Of a stretch of DNA of 64,000 nt, positions 45,900-54,824 are shown piece after piece; position 1 is the stretch's first letter, and each line of letters opens with the position of its first letter. A model generated the notes under the pieces. It was not told where the DNA came from and made no database searches. It was given only the letters and a program-made list of their open reading frames with translations. The stretch comes from an uncultured Ectothiorhodospiraceae bacterium (GTDB taxonomy: Bacteria > Pseudomonadota > Gammaproteobacteria > UBA6429 > Thiohalophilaceae): the NCBI GenBank assembly GCA_947259575.1, contig CAMYMU010000047.1:45430-109429 (forward strand), read 5' to 3'. The position numbers and the translations under genes are program-made.

Positions 45900-48800
45900 A
45901 TGGATCAGGCCCGACCCTCAGCAACAAATACAAATCATGCAGGCAAAGAACGACGTGCACATTCGCGGCACCCAGTTTCAGTACCTGTTGATATTATGAT
46001 CGAGGGGCTCGGACAACGCAGTGCCGAAGCGCGTGATTATTGTCCAGGTGGATTATTAGTAGTCTTCCAACCTGAGCATGCACTACCGACAGATACGTCT
46101 GTTGAGAATAGTTTGTGCCTTATCACTTTAAACATTAGCGGTGATGATTTTCGCATGCGGGCTCGCATCGTTCGCGCGGACCAGGATAGCATCGGTGTAT
46201 CATTTATTAATCCGGATCAAATAGCTTTAAAGGCGTTGAGTCATCACGCAGAAGCTGACGCACAATCAGTCATGCAGACAACTGAAGAGGCTGTTAAAGA
46301 ACAAGGCCCTTCTACGAATAAATCTAGCGACAACAAGCAAGTCACTTCCGATCAATTAGTTCAGATTTTGAACGCATGCAATAGTAAGATGAGATCGTAT
46401 TGCGAGCCGCTGCTAAATAAATTTTTAGAGCAGATAAATGACAAGTTGCTTCAGAGTGCAAAAGACACTGATGACATCAGCATACAAAACACTTACTTTA
46501 AATCTCTCGAACAGATTAACAACAATAAAAATCTGATCAAAAACTCTTTTATACTATCTGTAAATTCAGAACTTGATCAGAATCACGCCCTTAAAAGCGA
46601 GGATGAATTAAATAATGCGGCTCTTGATCCTGATGAATCCCTTGCATTAATAAGCGATGAGGCATTTAATGTTTGGCTTGCTAATTCAAAGGTTATTAAC
46701 AAAATTGAAAGTGAATGCCCACAACAACTCGGCGAAATAGAAAAACGATTAAGCTACATCTACGAGCAAACGGTTGATCGAAGAAACAACCCTTTTGGCC
46801 CGACTCTTTTTGTCAACTCATTCCAAAGCATGCTTGAAATTCTTGAGCTTGATAATGCAACCAAACCTGCATGTTACGATGCATTCAGGTCAATATTGGT
46901 CACTTTTGCAGACACTATCTATAAAGAAATAAATCAAATTCTCATCCAACACAATATTTTACCGAATTTAAAAGATATTGTTGCTCAGGGTAGAAAAACC
47001 AATCCTCAAAAAGAAAACAGCGAAACAGAAAGTGAAAATCCTGAGTCAACCGATGATAACCATGAGACTTCAGAAAAAGAATCTACACCTAGAGAACATG
47101 TTAGTGAAAAGCAGATCCTCTCAGAGTCAGACAAACTAGACGCACAAGGCAACGCTAGTCCAGTTACACAACAGTCTCTTTACGAGTTAGTTGGCGAAAT
47201 CCGCAACTTGCAACAACAAATCAACACTAACTACAGTTCTGGACATACTGTTACAGGCGAGCCGCAAACTGGAATCCCTGAGAATAATACACAAGCCAGC
47301 AATAATCCAAACATCGTACAGATGCCCTCATACAGCACGGCAGAAGTTTTAGATGTGATTGCAAACATCGCTATTTCTGCAAATAACGTCAAGGGGGATG
47401 GTCAAAGTCTTGCTCAATTCAGGCAAACTTTGAATGAGAAAATCGAAGCCTCTCATACTGAGACAGAAAAGTCTCTCAGTTTGCAACAAGGCAGAATCAT
47501 TGACGTTACAGAAAATGTATTCACGTCACTATTAAATGATCTCCAGGTTGCTCAGAGCATACGACCCTGGCTGGAACAGCTGGCGATCCCGGTCATGAAA
47601 ATGGCCTTACTCGACGACAATATCTTTACAGATAAGAATCATGTTGTTCGTAACGTCATCAATAAACTCGCAGAACTCGAAGTCTTAGCCAGCGCAGAAG
47701 ACAAAGAAGAACAAGCTGCCGTGCGCCAGGCGTTTAACTGGGTTATTAATCTTGTAAACAAAGAATTTGATGGTACAACCAAGGTATACACGAGAGCAGC
47801 TCAGCAACTAGATCTCCTCATCAATGTTCAGCAACAATCGTTTGAAAAAAATATTCAGCAAGTTGTGGCTGAAGCAATACATGAGGAAGAAGTAAGCAGT
47901 GATGAAGCTTCTATATCAGAAAGCAAGGACGAACAACACGATAAGTGGCTAAGAATGGCCCGTCGCCTTGAAGAAAACCACTGGGTAATTTTCGAGGCAG
48001 ATGGTGATGAATCTAAACGACTAAAGGTTGCCTGGGTGGCACCTCGTAAGGGTAAGTATGTTTTTGTAAACGTAATGGGTCGAAAAGACCGTATTGTCAC
48101 TGACATTAAATTGGCTGAACAGTTCCAGGCAGGCACAGCTGTTGTACTTGATGGCTCAGATGATCCCGCCATGGATAGAGCTCAGTACAGCATGTTGCAA
48201 AAGCTACACAAGCAACTCCTTTTTCAATCGTCACATGACGAATTGACGGGGCTGGTCAACCGCAGAGAATTTCTTAAATGTATGCAGCAGGCTGTTGATG
48301 ACGCCAAACAAAGCAAGAACAAACATGCGATCTGCTATATAGATATTGATGATTTTAAGGTAGTCAACACTAACTATGGCTATGATGCGGGTGATAAATT
48401 ACTACATGAGATTGTAAAACTATTTCAGTCCAATACTGAGGAAAATAATGTACTCGCAAGAATTGGCGCAGATCAGTTTGCACTATTACTGCAGAATACA
48501 TCAACAGATGATGCGGTAGAACTAATTGAAGAGATAATGGATCAAATTGTCGACTATCGTTTCGAATGGAAAGAAGATCGTTTGTCTGTTACATTCAGTT
48601 CAGGCATCGCATTAATAAATGCCAACGTTAATGACACAAACAATTTATTACAGACTGCCGAGTCAAGTTGCAGCATTGCAAAAGAATCAGGCGGCAATCA
48701 GGTACAAATCGCCCATGCAGGATCAAGCCGTCTTTCTCGTCGCAAAAAAGATATGGAGTGGGCAACCAAGATTGACAAGGCGCTCGACGAAGATGCTTTA

Positions 48801-49505
48801 TTTTTACGCTGTCAGAAAATCGCCCCCACACAACCACACCTTGATCAACGCCCACACTATGAAATTTTGCTAGGCATCTCCGATGAATTGGGTGGAGCAC
48901 AATCACTCGGGGATTTCATTCAAGCCGCTGAACAACACAACCGAATGGCTGCAGTAGATCGCTGGGTAATCCAAACTGCATTTGAATGGCTTGCAAAATA
49001 TGAAGATTCTATCACTGATATGTCTGATTTCAGCATTAACCTGTCAGGCCAGTCATTAAATAATGAACAACTTATTGATTTTATTTATCAACAAGTAAAC
49101 CTAACCTCTGTCCCTATTGAACGTGTATGTTTTGAAGTAACTGAAACTGCGGGTGTAACCAACCTGTCCGATACAGCCGATTTTATTGAAACCATAAAAG
49201 GCACAGGCTGCAAGTTTTCACTAGATGATTTCGGAACAGGCATGTCTTCCTATTCGTATCTAAAGAGTTTACCGGTCGATTATCTGAAAATCGATGGCAT
49301 CTTTATTAAAGATATTGCAAACAATCGCAACGATTATGCTGTGGTAAAATCAATTTGTGAGATTGGCCATTTCATGGAAAAACAGGTAGTTGCTGAATTT
49401 GTACAAGATGAAAAGTCTGCTGCAATCCTTAAAGAAATCGGCGTTGATTTTTTACAAGGTTACGGGATCGCTAAACCTCATAAGCTAGACGACCTACTTC
49501 AGTAA
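45900..49505 (+). CDS. PilZ-DUF1631-GGDEF-EAL cyclic di-GMP protein
   Basis: A 1201-residue cytoplasmic multidomain protein. Residues ~17-115 are a PilZ domain with RRAHSRH as its cyclic di-GMP binding arginine motif. Residues ~150-700 match DUF1631, split by a polar, repeat-poor linker (~360-420). A GGDEF domain starts near 776 (SSHDELTGLVNRREF) but the active loop reads GADQF near 856, so it is likely inactive. The EAL domain (~950-1195) keeps E in YEILLG (~985), INLSGQS, CFEVTET, LDDFGTG (~1108), LKIDG and LQGYG, so phosphodiesterase activity is plausible. It stands alone; no membrane segment is visible. Confidence 0.88.
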   Translation: MDQARPSATNTNHAGKERRAHSRHPVSVPVDIMIEGLGQRSAEARDYCPGGLLVVFQPEHALPTDTSVENSLCLITLNISGDDFRMRARIVRADQDSIGVSFINPDQIALKALSHHAEADAQSVMQTTEEAVKEQGPSTNKSSDNKQVTSDQLVQILNACNSKMRSYCEPLLNKFLEQINDKLLQSAKDTDDISIQNTYFKSLEQINNNKNLIKNSFILSVNSELDQNHALKSEDELNNAALDPDESLALISDEAFNVWLANSKVINKIESECPQQLGEIEKRLSYIYEQTVDRRNNPFGPTLFVNSFQSMLEILELDNATKPACYDAFRSILVTFADTIYKEINQILIQHNILPNLKDIVAQGRKTNPQKENSETESENPESTDDNHETSEKESTPREHVSEKQILSESDKLDAQGNASPVTQQSLYELVGEIRNLQQQINTNYSSGHTVTGEPQTGIPENNTQASNNPNIVQMPSYSTAEVLDVIANIAISANNVKGDGQSLAQFRQTLNEKIEASHTETEKSLSLQQGRIIDVTENVFTSLLNDLQVAQSIRPWLEQLAIPVMKMALLDDNIFTDKNHVVRNVINKLAELEVLASAEDKEEQAAVRQAFNWVINLVNKEFDGTTKVYTRAAQQLDLLINVQQQSFEKNIQQVVAEAIHEEEVSSDEASISESKDEQHDKWLRMARRLEENHWVIFEADGDESKRLKVAWVAPRKGKYVFVNVMGRKDRIVTDIKLAEQFQAGTAVVLDGSDDPAMDRAQYSMLQKLHKQLLFQSSHDELTGLVNRREFLKCMQQAVDDAKQSKNKHAICYIDIDDFKVVNTNYGYDAGDKLLHEIVKLFQSNTEENNVLARIGADQFALLLQNTSTDDAVELIEEIMDQIVDYRFEWKEDRLSVTFSSGIALINANVNDTNNLLQTAESSCSIAKESGGNQVQIAHAGSSRLSRRKKDMEWATKIDKALDEDALFLRCQKIAPTQPHLDQRPHYEILLGISDELGGAQSLGDFIQAAEQHNRMAAVDRWVIQTAFEWLAKYEDSITDMSDFSINLSGQSLNNEQLIDFIYQQVNLTSVPIERVCFEVTETAGVTNLSDTADFIETIKGTGCKFSLDDFGTGMSSYSYLKSLPVDYLKIDGIFIKDIANNRNDYAVVKSICEIGHFMEKQVVAEFVQDEKSAAILKEIGVDFLQGYGIAKPHKLDDLLQ

Positions 49506-49518
49506 CTAATTCCAAAAA

Positions 49519-50754
49519 CTAGTTAAGCTGTATACGTTGCCCCCATGGAACAGGCTGCTTACCTTTTACTAGCCAGATAACAGGGTAGTATGGCGCAGCA
49601 TCTGGAAAGCGTCCTTCGGCATCCGTAAAGTAGATTAATAGATCAGGGGCTCGATCCAGTGTTTCAGCCCATTCGAATACAGGCCGAAAGTTAGTCCCCC
49701 CTCCACCTTTTATATCAGCGGGTAAGCTAAACTCTTCCCATGGTTCAAACATCCATGGTCCATTTTCGTCCATTTCAGCATCACAGGCATGCAAAAGAAT
49801 GCGAGCGCGCATTTGCCCTTTTATAGCATCGATCTCAGTAATAAATTCTTTCATTTCACTCTCAGAGATCGAACCGCTGGTATCGATTACGATAGCAACG
49901 TCAACCTGACTACTGCGCAGACTGGGAAAGATAGCTGGATCACCGCGACGTGTTGAAGGTCGTGTATAGCTATAATCATCACGTGCAAGTGCTGTCATAT
50001 AACGCGCCAGTAACATTCGCCACGGTAGCTGTGGTTGGATAAGAAAATCTACCAGCCTTGCCATATCGCCAGACAGTTTACCTGCTTGCATCGCCTGCTG
50101 CGCTGCTCCGGCTAGTCGCTGCTGCCATTGCACACTTAAATTATCTTGTTCATCGTGTGATAAAGGTGGGGGTTGTGGTGCCCCTTGGGTATTTTCATCC
50201 GGCTGTTGTTGAGGACTTGCGCCCGATTCTTCATCATCCTTTTGTTCTGGCGGTGGTGGGGGCGGTTCCTGACTGTGGTCTTGACTGCGTTGTTGGTTAT
50301 CCGGTTTATCATACAAATGCTGATCCAGTGTTTCCTCGTTTTCATTATCTTCAATGTATGGATAAATTTCTTCAGCCGTCATTCCATCATAGGAACGTTC
50401 AAACAACGAACCTGGAGGTGCATCTAAGCCATCCTTCATCAATAGAGGGTTAATTGCATAGTCACAGGCAATATCCCAACGATGCTTTATGCGGTGCTCA
50501 CGGCGAGCAAAATGTGACAAGGCACAGTGCAGAGCCTCATGCGCGAGCGTGAACTGTGTTTCCGATAAGGTGAGTTGTTCTATATATTCAGGATTGTAAT
50601 AAAATTTACGGGCATCGGTCGCTGTCGTTGTACACCAATCGGGATCGGCCATCACTAAGGGCAACCGTAAAACAAGCGCCCCCAGAAAAGGCTTATCGAG
50701 AATTAAACGCGTTCTTGCCGCGGCAAGTTTATTTTCGATGTCTAGCTTTTCCAT
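49519..50754 (-). CDS. DUF2201-type VWA-like protein with metallopeptidase-like N-terminus
   Basis: A 411-residue protein. The N-terminal part has HEALH at 72-76 (an HExxH zinc motif) followed by H81. Residues ~130-205 are a low-complexity linker rich in D, E, Q and P. The C-terminal part is a VWA-like domain with the MIDAS motif DTSGS at 291-295 and GGGGTNF later. It is 31 bp downstream of a MoxR ATPase, the usual pair; such systems are thought to act in metal insertion or complex assembly. The client is unknown. Confidence 0.85.
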   Translation of the reverse strand: MEKLDIENKLAAARTRLILDKPFLGALVLRLPLVMADPDWCTTTATDARKFYYNPEYIEQLTLSETQFTLAHEALHCALSHFARREHRIKHRWDIACDYAINPLLMKDGLDAPPGSLFERSYDGMTAEEIYPYIEDNENEETLDQHLYDKPDNQQRSQDHSQEPPPPPPEQKDDEESGASPQQQPDENTQGAPQPPPLSHDEQDNLSVQWQQRLAGAAQQAMQAGKLSGDMARLVDFLIQPQLPWRMLLARYMTALARDDYSYTRPSTRRGDPAIFPSLRSSQVDVAIVIDTSGSISESEMKEFITEIDAIKGQMRARILLHACDAEMDENGPWMFEPWEEFSLPADIKGGGGTNFRPVFEWAETLDRAPDLLIYFTDAEGRFPDAAPYYPVIWLVKGKQPVPWGQRIQLN

Positions 50755-50785
50755 ATCGATATGGTTATCAAAAACTAAAGAATGA

Positions 50786-51832
50786 CTATGACTCGTATAA
50801 CATTAGATCAGCCACATCATTTGACCAGCGCGCAAATTCAGGGACAGAAAAGATATCTTCGCCAATGGCACGGTGCATATCGGTTACCAACATAACCCCC
50901 ATCTCTTTTTGTGGAAACTTACTTGCATAGTTAAGGATATGACCAAACACTGTCTGAGCATCATCACTCTCTTTACTTCGTATTGCACGACCAACTAAGG
51001 CTGTCGCAACGGCATACTGCAAATCAATTTCTTTGGGTGCAGGAACATCTTCACCGCGTGTTATGGCATCCAGATCGGGCAATTGGTCTAAATTGTCGAC
51101 AAACGCTTTAACTTCGATGCCCGCCGCCTGGCCTATGCAGGCCTGCAACGAACCTAATAACAAATCATGCTGGTGCTCAAATTTTTGTAGTGCGCGATGT
51201 GCAAACTCCCATGAACGCGGAGAAGGAAACGCCATAGGATTATGTGCAGGATCAAAATCAAATAACAGTTCGGGACGGAAACGCACAAATGCAATAATTC
51301 GGTCATCAATATTATTGCGATAAGCCCAGGCTACCCAGTCATCGGTGTTCACCTCAACATCAAAGTGTGAAAAACGATTCGCCAAAGGTGCCGGCATCGT
51401 ATAGGTCACACCACGATCACCCTGGCGATTACCCGCAGCAAAAATGGCCCAGCCTTCAGGAATTTCATAACTTCCTAAGCGACGATCAAGAATCAGTTGA
51501 TAGGCTGCCGCCGAGACGCTGGGAGGTGCCGATGTGATTTCATCAAGAAATAATATTCCCTTAGCACCGTGACGTTTGCTATCTGGCAACATGGCAGGAA
51601 TGGCCCACTCCACAAGGTCCGTCTCACGAAAAGGGATGCCACGTAAATCAGACGGCTCCATTTGTGATAAGCGAATATCAATAATGGGCACCGATTGTTT
51701 TTCTGCGACCTGGGCAATGATCTGTGACTTACCCACTCCCGGCGGTCCCCACAACATCACTGGCGTATGATGGCCTTCTAGAGTGCTTGCAAACTCTGTG
51801 TCTAAAACCTGTGACAAATGTGCTGGGCGCAT
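50786..51832 (-). CDS. MoxR family AAA ATPase
   Basis: A 348-residue MoxR-type AAA+ ATPase. WGPPGVGKS (28-36) is Walker A, GILFLDEIT Walker B (about 91-99), and AAGNRQGDRGVTYTMPAPLANRF contains sensor 1 and the arginine finger region. It comes before the VWA-like DUF2201 gene in one operon, which matches the known co-occurrence of MoxR ATPases with VWA proteins as chaperones. Confidence 0.9.
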   Translation of the reverse strand: MRPAHLSQVLDTEFASTLEGHHTPVMLWGPPGVGKSQIIAQVAEKQSVPIIDIRLSQMEPSDLRGIPFRETDLVEWAIPAMLPDSKRHGAKGILFLDEITSAPPSVSAAAYQLILDRRLGSYEIPEGWAIFAAGNRQGDRGVTYTMPAPLANRFSHFDVEVNTDDWVAWAYRNNIDDRIIAFVRFRPELLFDFDPAHNPMAFPSPRSWEFAHRALQKFEHQHDLLLGSLQACIGQAAGIEVKAFVDNLDQLPDLDAITRGEDVPAPKEIDLQYAVATALVGRAIRSKESDDAQTVFGHILNYASKFPQKEMGVMLVTDMHRAIGEDIFSVPEFARWSNDVADLMLYES

Positions 51833-51904
51833 AGCTTGTACTGTCCTTCGATCTAAATCTAATTATTCGTTTTAAAATTTACGTTAGTAAGTCAACACGG
51901 GGCT

Positions 51905-52330
51905 TTAAAATCCGGCCTGGCTATAGAGTTCTTTGGCTTTCTCTAAATCCTGCTCTACCCCATTTCCTTGCTCATAGAGCTGGGCTAGTGTCGTTTGTGA
52001 TCCTGCCAGACCTTGATCTGCTGCTTTTTGGAACCACTCAGCCGCAAGTGTCGCGTCCTGATCAGCGCACTCACCTTCCAGATACATAAAACCAAGGCCA
52101 TGCTGGGCAATGGCATAACCCTGTTCGGCCGAGGCCTTCATCCATTTAAGTGCATTTTCACAGCTTTTCACCACACCTAAGCCATTTTGGTAAATAATCG
52201 CGATACGATGTTGGGCATCCATGTCACCTTGTTCGGCGAATGGCATAAATAGCCTCAATGCCTGAGCGAACTGTTTTGATTCAAAGGCGGCCATTGCACT
52301 AGCCAGGTTGATATCGTCTGAATCTGCCAT
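51905..52330 (-). CDS. Sel1-repeat protein
   Basis: A 141-residue all-helical protein with about three Sel1-like repeats (for example AQHRIAIIYQNGLGV, AQHGLGFMYLEGE, SQTTLAQLYEQGNGV). No signal peptide is seen, so it should act in the cytoplasm as a protein-protein scaffold. I use the ATG at 52328-52330 with ggag upstream rather than the in-frame ATG six codons earlier. It follows no clear operon. Confidence 0.85.
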   Translation of the reverse strand: MADSDDINLASAMAAFESKQFAQALRLFMPFAEQGDMDAQHRIAIIYQNGLGVVKSCENALKWMKASAEQGYAIAQHGLGFMYLEGECADQDATLAAEWFQKAADQGLAGSQTTLAQLYEQGNGVEQDLEKAKELYSQAGF

Positions 52331-52552
52331 ATTTTCTCCAATTCTCACATGAAATTTGCGTGATTGTGCGCTAAGTCCTTCACAATATTACTATTTTTAT
52401 AAACTTACCTTTTTACTCGAGTTTATAGAATACCTCTGATGGGGCAATTACATAATTGACAAGGTTTCACTTAACTTTCCCTATTGGGATATACAGCTAA
52501 CCTATTGCTGTGGCTATACTTCGAGCCGTTTTCATGAAAGAGGTGCTCTCTA

Positions 52553-53683
52553 ATGAGCGCGGTACCATCCAAGGCCTTGCCTGCGGCAAAAAACGCCTTA
52601 AGGGCGGGTATTCAGAAGGTCGCAACTGGCCCTGAGTACAGCAAAAACCTGAATTTCGACGAAGCTCACGCAGCTATGTCGGAGATTCTCTCTGAGTCGA
52701 TGGACCCTGTCCAGGCGGCTATCTTCCTGATCGCGCTAAGAATGAAGCGTGAAGTCGACGATGAAAACAAGGGCGTACTACAGTCTATCCTCGATACGGC
52801 AGAGATAGTGACAGCCGATGTCGACGAGGTACTTGACGTTGCCGACCCCTATGACGGCCACGCACGCGGCCTACCCATGGCAGCTTTCATCGCCCCGGTC
52901 ATGGCGTCACTGGGTGTTCCATCGGTTTGCCATGGTGTTGAGTATATGGGGCCTAAATATGGCGTCACACACTATAAAGTACTACAAGCTGCTGGTAAAA
53001 GTGTCGATCTTGACGCTAAAACGGCAGCATCTCGTCTCAGTCAGCCTGATTGTGGTTGGGCCTACGTAGACCAACGTGCTTTTGCCCCCCGCTTGCATGA
53101 TTTACTGGAATTGCGCACCAGGATGGTGAAGCGTCAGGTCCTGACGACGGTTGAGGTCCTGGTCGGCCCAATTCGTGGTAAAAACAAGACCCATTTGCTC
53201 ACTGGCTATGTGCACAAGGCCTATCCACCTGTGTATGCTGAACTGGCCCGTTTTGCGAACTTTGACTCGGCGATGATCGTGCGAGGCGTAGAAGGCGGGG
53301 TTATCCCCTCTCTGCAACAACCGGCCAAGATATTCAGTTATCACGACAAGTCTGAAGAGAGCGCAGTAGAAATCAATCCTAAAGACCTCGGCATCGAGCA
53401 AACAACACGCGCCGTGCCGATTCCTAAAGATTTGCCCAGCGCTACCAATAAAGCGGATAATATCGCTAATGAATTTGATGCCGATGCAGCTGCGCAAAAG
53501 GCCGCAGAATATGGACTTGAGGCATTAAATGGCAAGACTGGCCCTGCCATGAACGCCATGATTTACTCCGCCGCTATATGCTTGAAGCATTTAGGACGGG
53601 CTAACGACTTCGCATCTGCTGCAAAGCTTGCAGAAGATGCAATTACATCTGGTAAAGCACTCGCCCACTTCCAGGCGGGATGA
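52553..53683 (+). CDS. TrpD2-like protein (anthranilate phosphoribosyltransferase fold)
   Basis: A 376-residue protein with the anthranilate phosphoribosyltransferase fold: the helical N-terminal domain FDEAHAAMSEILSESMDPVQ, then a nucleoside phosphorylase-like domain. The PRPP loop GTGGD of true TrpD is replaced by DPYDGHARG, and no trp genes are nearby, so tryptophan synthesis is unlikely. E. coli YbiB, a TrpD2 member, binds nucleic acid instead. A 68-residue protein follows 56 bp later, then a strong terminator, so the two form a unit. Function unknown. Confidence 0.7.
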   Translation: MSAVPSKALPAAKNALRAGIQKVATGPEYSKNLNFDEAHAAMSEILSESMDPVQAAIFLIALRMKREVDDENKGVLQSILDTAEIVTADVDEVLDVADPYDGHARGLPMAAFIAPVMASLGVPSVCHGVEYMGPKYGVTHYKVLQAAGKSVDLDAKTAASRLSQPDCGWAYVDQRAFAPRLHDLLELRTRMVKRQVLTTVEVLVGPIRGKNKTHLLTGYVHKAYPPVYAELARFANFDSAMIVRGVEGGVIPSLQQPAKIFSYHDKSEESAVEINPKDLGIEQTTRAVPIPKDLPSATNKADNIANEFDADAAAQKAAEYGLEALNGKTGPAMNAMIYSAAICLKHLGRANDFASAAKLAEDAITSGKALAHFQAG

Positions 53684-53739
53684 TTTACTTTGAATTTATT
53701 TTGAAACTTGCAAGTAAAGATACTTAAGAGGAGATAACT

Positions 53740-53946
53740 ATGAACGCACAGGACTTACAAACCTACCACGCACATGTTGATGCTATGGAAAAAGCTGGTG
53801 TTGACGCTGAGTATATCCAGGGCTGGCAAGGTGGCTTCCTGATCAACCCTATTCGTGAAGAGCAGCGTGTAAACGACGCGTACAGCGCTGGTTACGATGA
53901 TGGTACTGAGCGAAACATGGACAATTACAAAAAATTTGCTAAGTAA
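53740..53946 (+). CDS. Small unrecognised protein downstream of the TrpD2-like gene
   Basis: A 68-residue protein with an excellent ribosome binding site (agaggagat). It holds two aromatic-glycine motifs, YIQGWQGGF (25-33) and AYSAGYDDG (46-54), loosely like the tandem helices of ribosome modulation factor, but the match is too weak to name. Codon use (ggt, cgt, gct) looks like that of a well-expressed gene. It is followed by two hairpins including a bidirectional terminator. Confidence 0.75.
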   Translation: MNAQDLQTYHAHVDAMEKAGVDAEYIQGWQGGFLINPIREEQRVNDAYSAGYDDGTERNMDNYKKFAK

Positions 53947-53998
53947 ATTTTGTAATTGTTATTCGTCGCTTTGGCCGTCCATGGCCTCTCGCGACATA

Positions 53999-54043
53999 AG
54001 CACATCCGTGTGCTAAAAAAGGCGGGGGTTCCCCGCCTTTTTT
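53999..54043. terminator. Tandem hairpins with bidirectional terminator
   Basis: agcaca-tccg-tgtgct (53999-54014) is followed by ggcgggg-gtt-ccccgcc (54021-54037), flanked by A6 (54015-54020) and T6 (54038-54043). The second hairpin can terminate the TrpD2 unit on the plus strand and the 183-residue gene on the minus strand. Confidence 0.92.
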
Positions 54044-54070
54044 ATTGTCTACGTACTACCGCAAGAAATA

Positions 54071-54622
54071 TCACTTAAACAAGTTTGGCACGCCCTTGTG
54101 CAAGGATTCCATAATCTCTGGCACTTCGACCTCTATAATCTGGTCGCCAACCCACTTTTTATTCTTTTCACCCATTTGTTCGGTCATGCGATCACCGAAA
54201 AAGCGTCTCATTGGGAAGCTGGGACCACCTTCGTCTTCATTGTATTTAAAGTCGGCATAATCATGCATGCGCTGGTTCAGGCGATCGACGAATTCTTGTC
54301 TATAGTCACCCGGGCCAATTAAATCTCGTTTGTTATCTTCAATATGTTTTGCACATTTTAAAGAAAGCTCTGTCATAAAACGCTGACGTTCATTCTCATC
54401 AAATTTTTCAATCGTCATGCGATCTATCATGTGCACGGTAAAACAGAGGTATTCGGTCATGACTTCCAGTCGTTGTGCAGCCGTATCGGTTTGAAAATCG
54501 TTATTTTCCAAATTCAGGGTGCCATTTTGGGCAATTCTTACCGCAATAAAGGCTAGCGCTCCGGCCAGCTCTTCGACGGAATGAGTTTTATCTTTTTTAT
54601 GCCATTTACTTTTTACGCGCAC
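54071..54622 (-). CDS. Unrecognised 183-residue helical protein
   Basis: A mostly helical, charged protein with no signal peptide or membrane segment. Visible segments include EELAGALAFIAVRIAQNG (18-35), QRLEVMTEYLCFTVHMIDRM and QEFVDRLNQRMHDYADFKYNEDEGGPSF. I do not recognise the family. It converges on the bidirectional terminator at 53999-54043. An 8-bp stem (ctcaccaa / ttggtgag, 54662-54685) lies about 40 bp upstream of the start and may be an operator. It may belong to the sulfur-oxidiser accessory genes nearby, by position only. Confidence 0.7.
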   Translation of the reverse strand: MRVKSKWHKKDKTHSVEELAGALAFIAVRIAQNGTLNLENNDFQTDTAAQRLEVMTEYLCFTVHMIDRMTIEKFDENERQRFMTELSLKCAKHIEDNKRDLIGPGDYRQEFVDRLNQRMHDYADFKYNEDEGGPSFPMRRFFGDRMTEQMGEKNKKWVGDQIIEVEVPEIMESLHKGVPNLFK

Positions 54623-54661
54623 ACTACACCTCAGTAATCACATACAAAACAACTGGTTAAG

Positions 54662-54685
54662 CTCACCAAGTATGTATTTGGTGAG
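54662..54685. promoter_or_regulatory. Inverted repeat between divergent genes
   Basis: ctcaccaa (54662-54669) and ttggtgag (54678-54685) pair perfectly around an 8-base loop that itself alternates purine and pyrimidine. It lies in the 202-bp gap between the divergent 183- and 347-residue genes, lacks a T-tract and is better read as an operator than a terminator. Confidence 0.5.
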
Positions 54686-54824
54686 TAGCAGGCCTGGAAT
54701 TAGCATGCTAGGATTAAAACAGCATGTATTTTACTTTGTTGTACTGGTGACTCCAAGTTAATTTTCTGGCGACACCAAAGAGAAAGTGGTTTCTAACCTT
54801 ATTTAATCAACGACTATTCTGGCG

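Noticed and set aside
52553..53683. Anthranilate phosphoribosyltransferase for tryptophan synthesis
   Set aside because: The GTGGD PRPP motif is missing and no trp gene is nearby.
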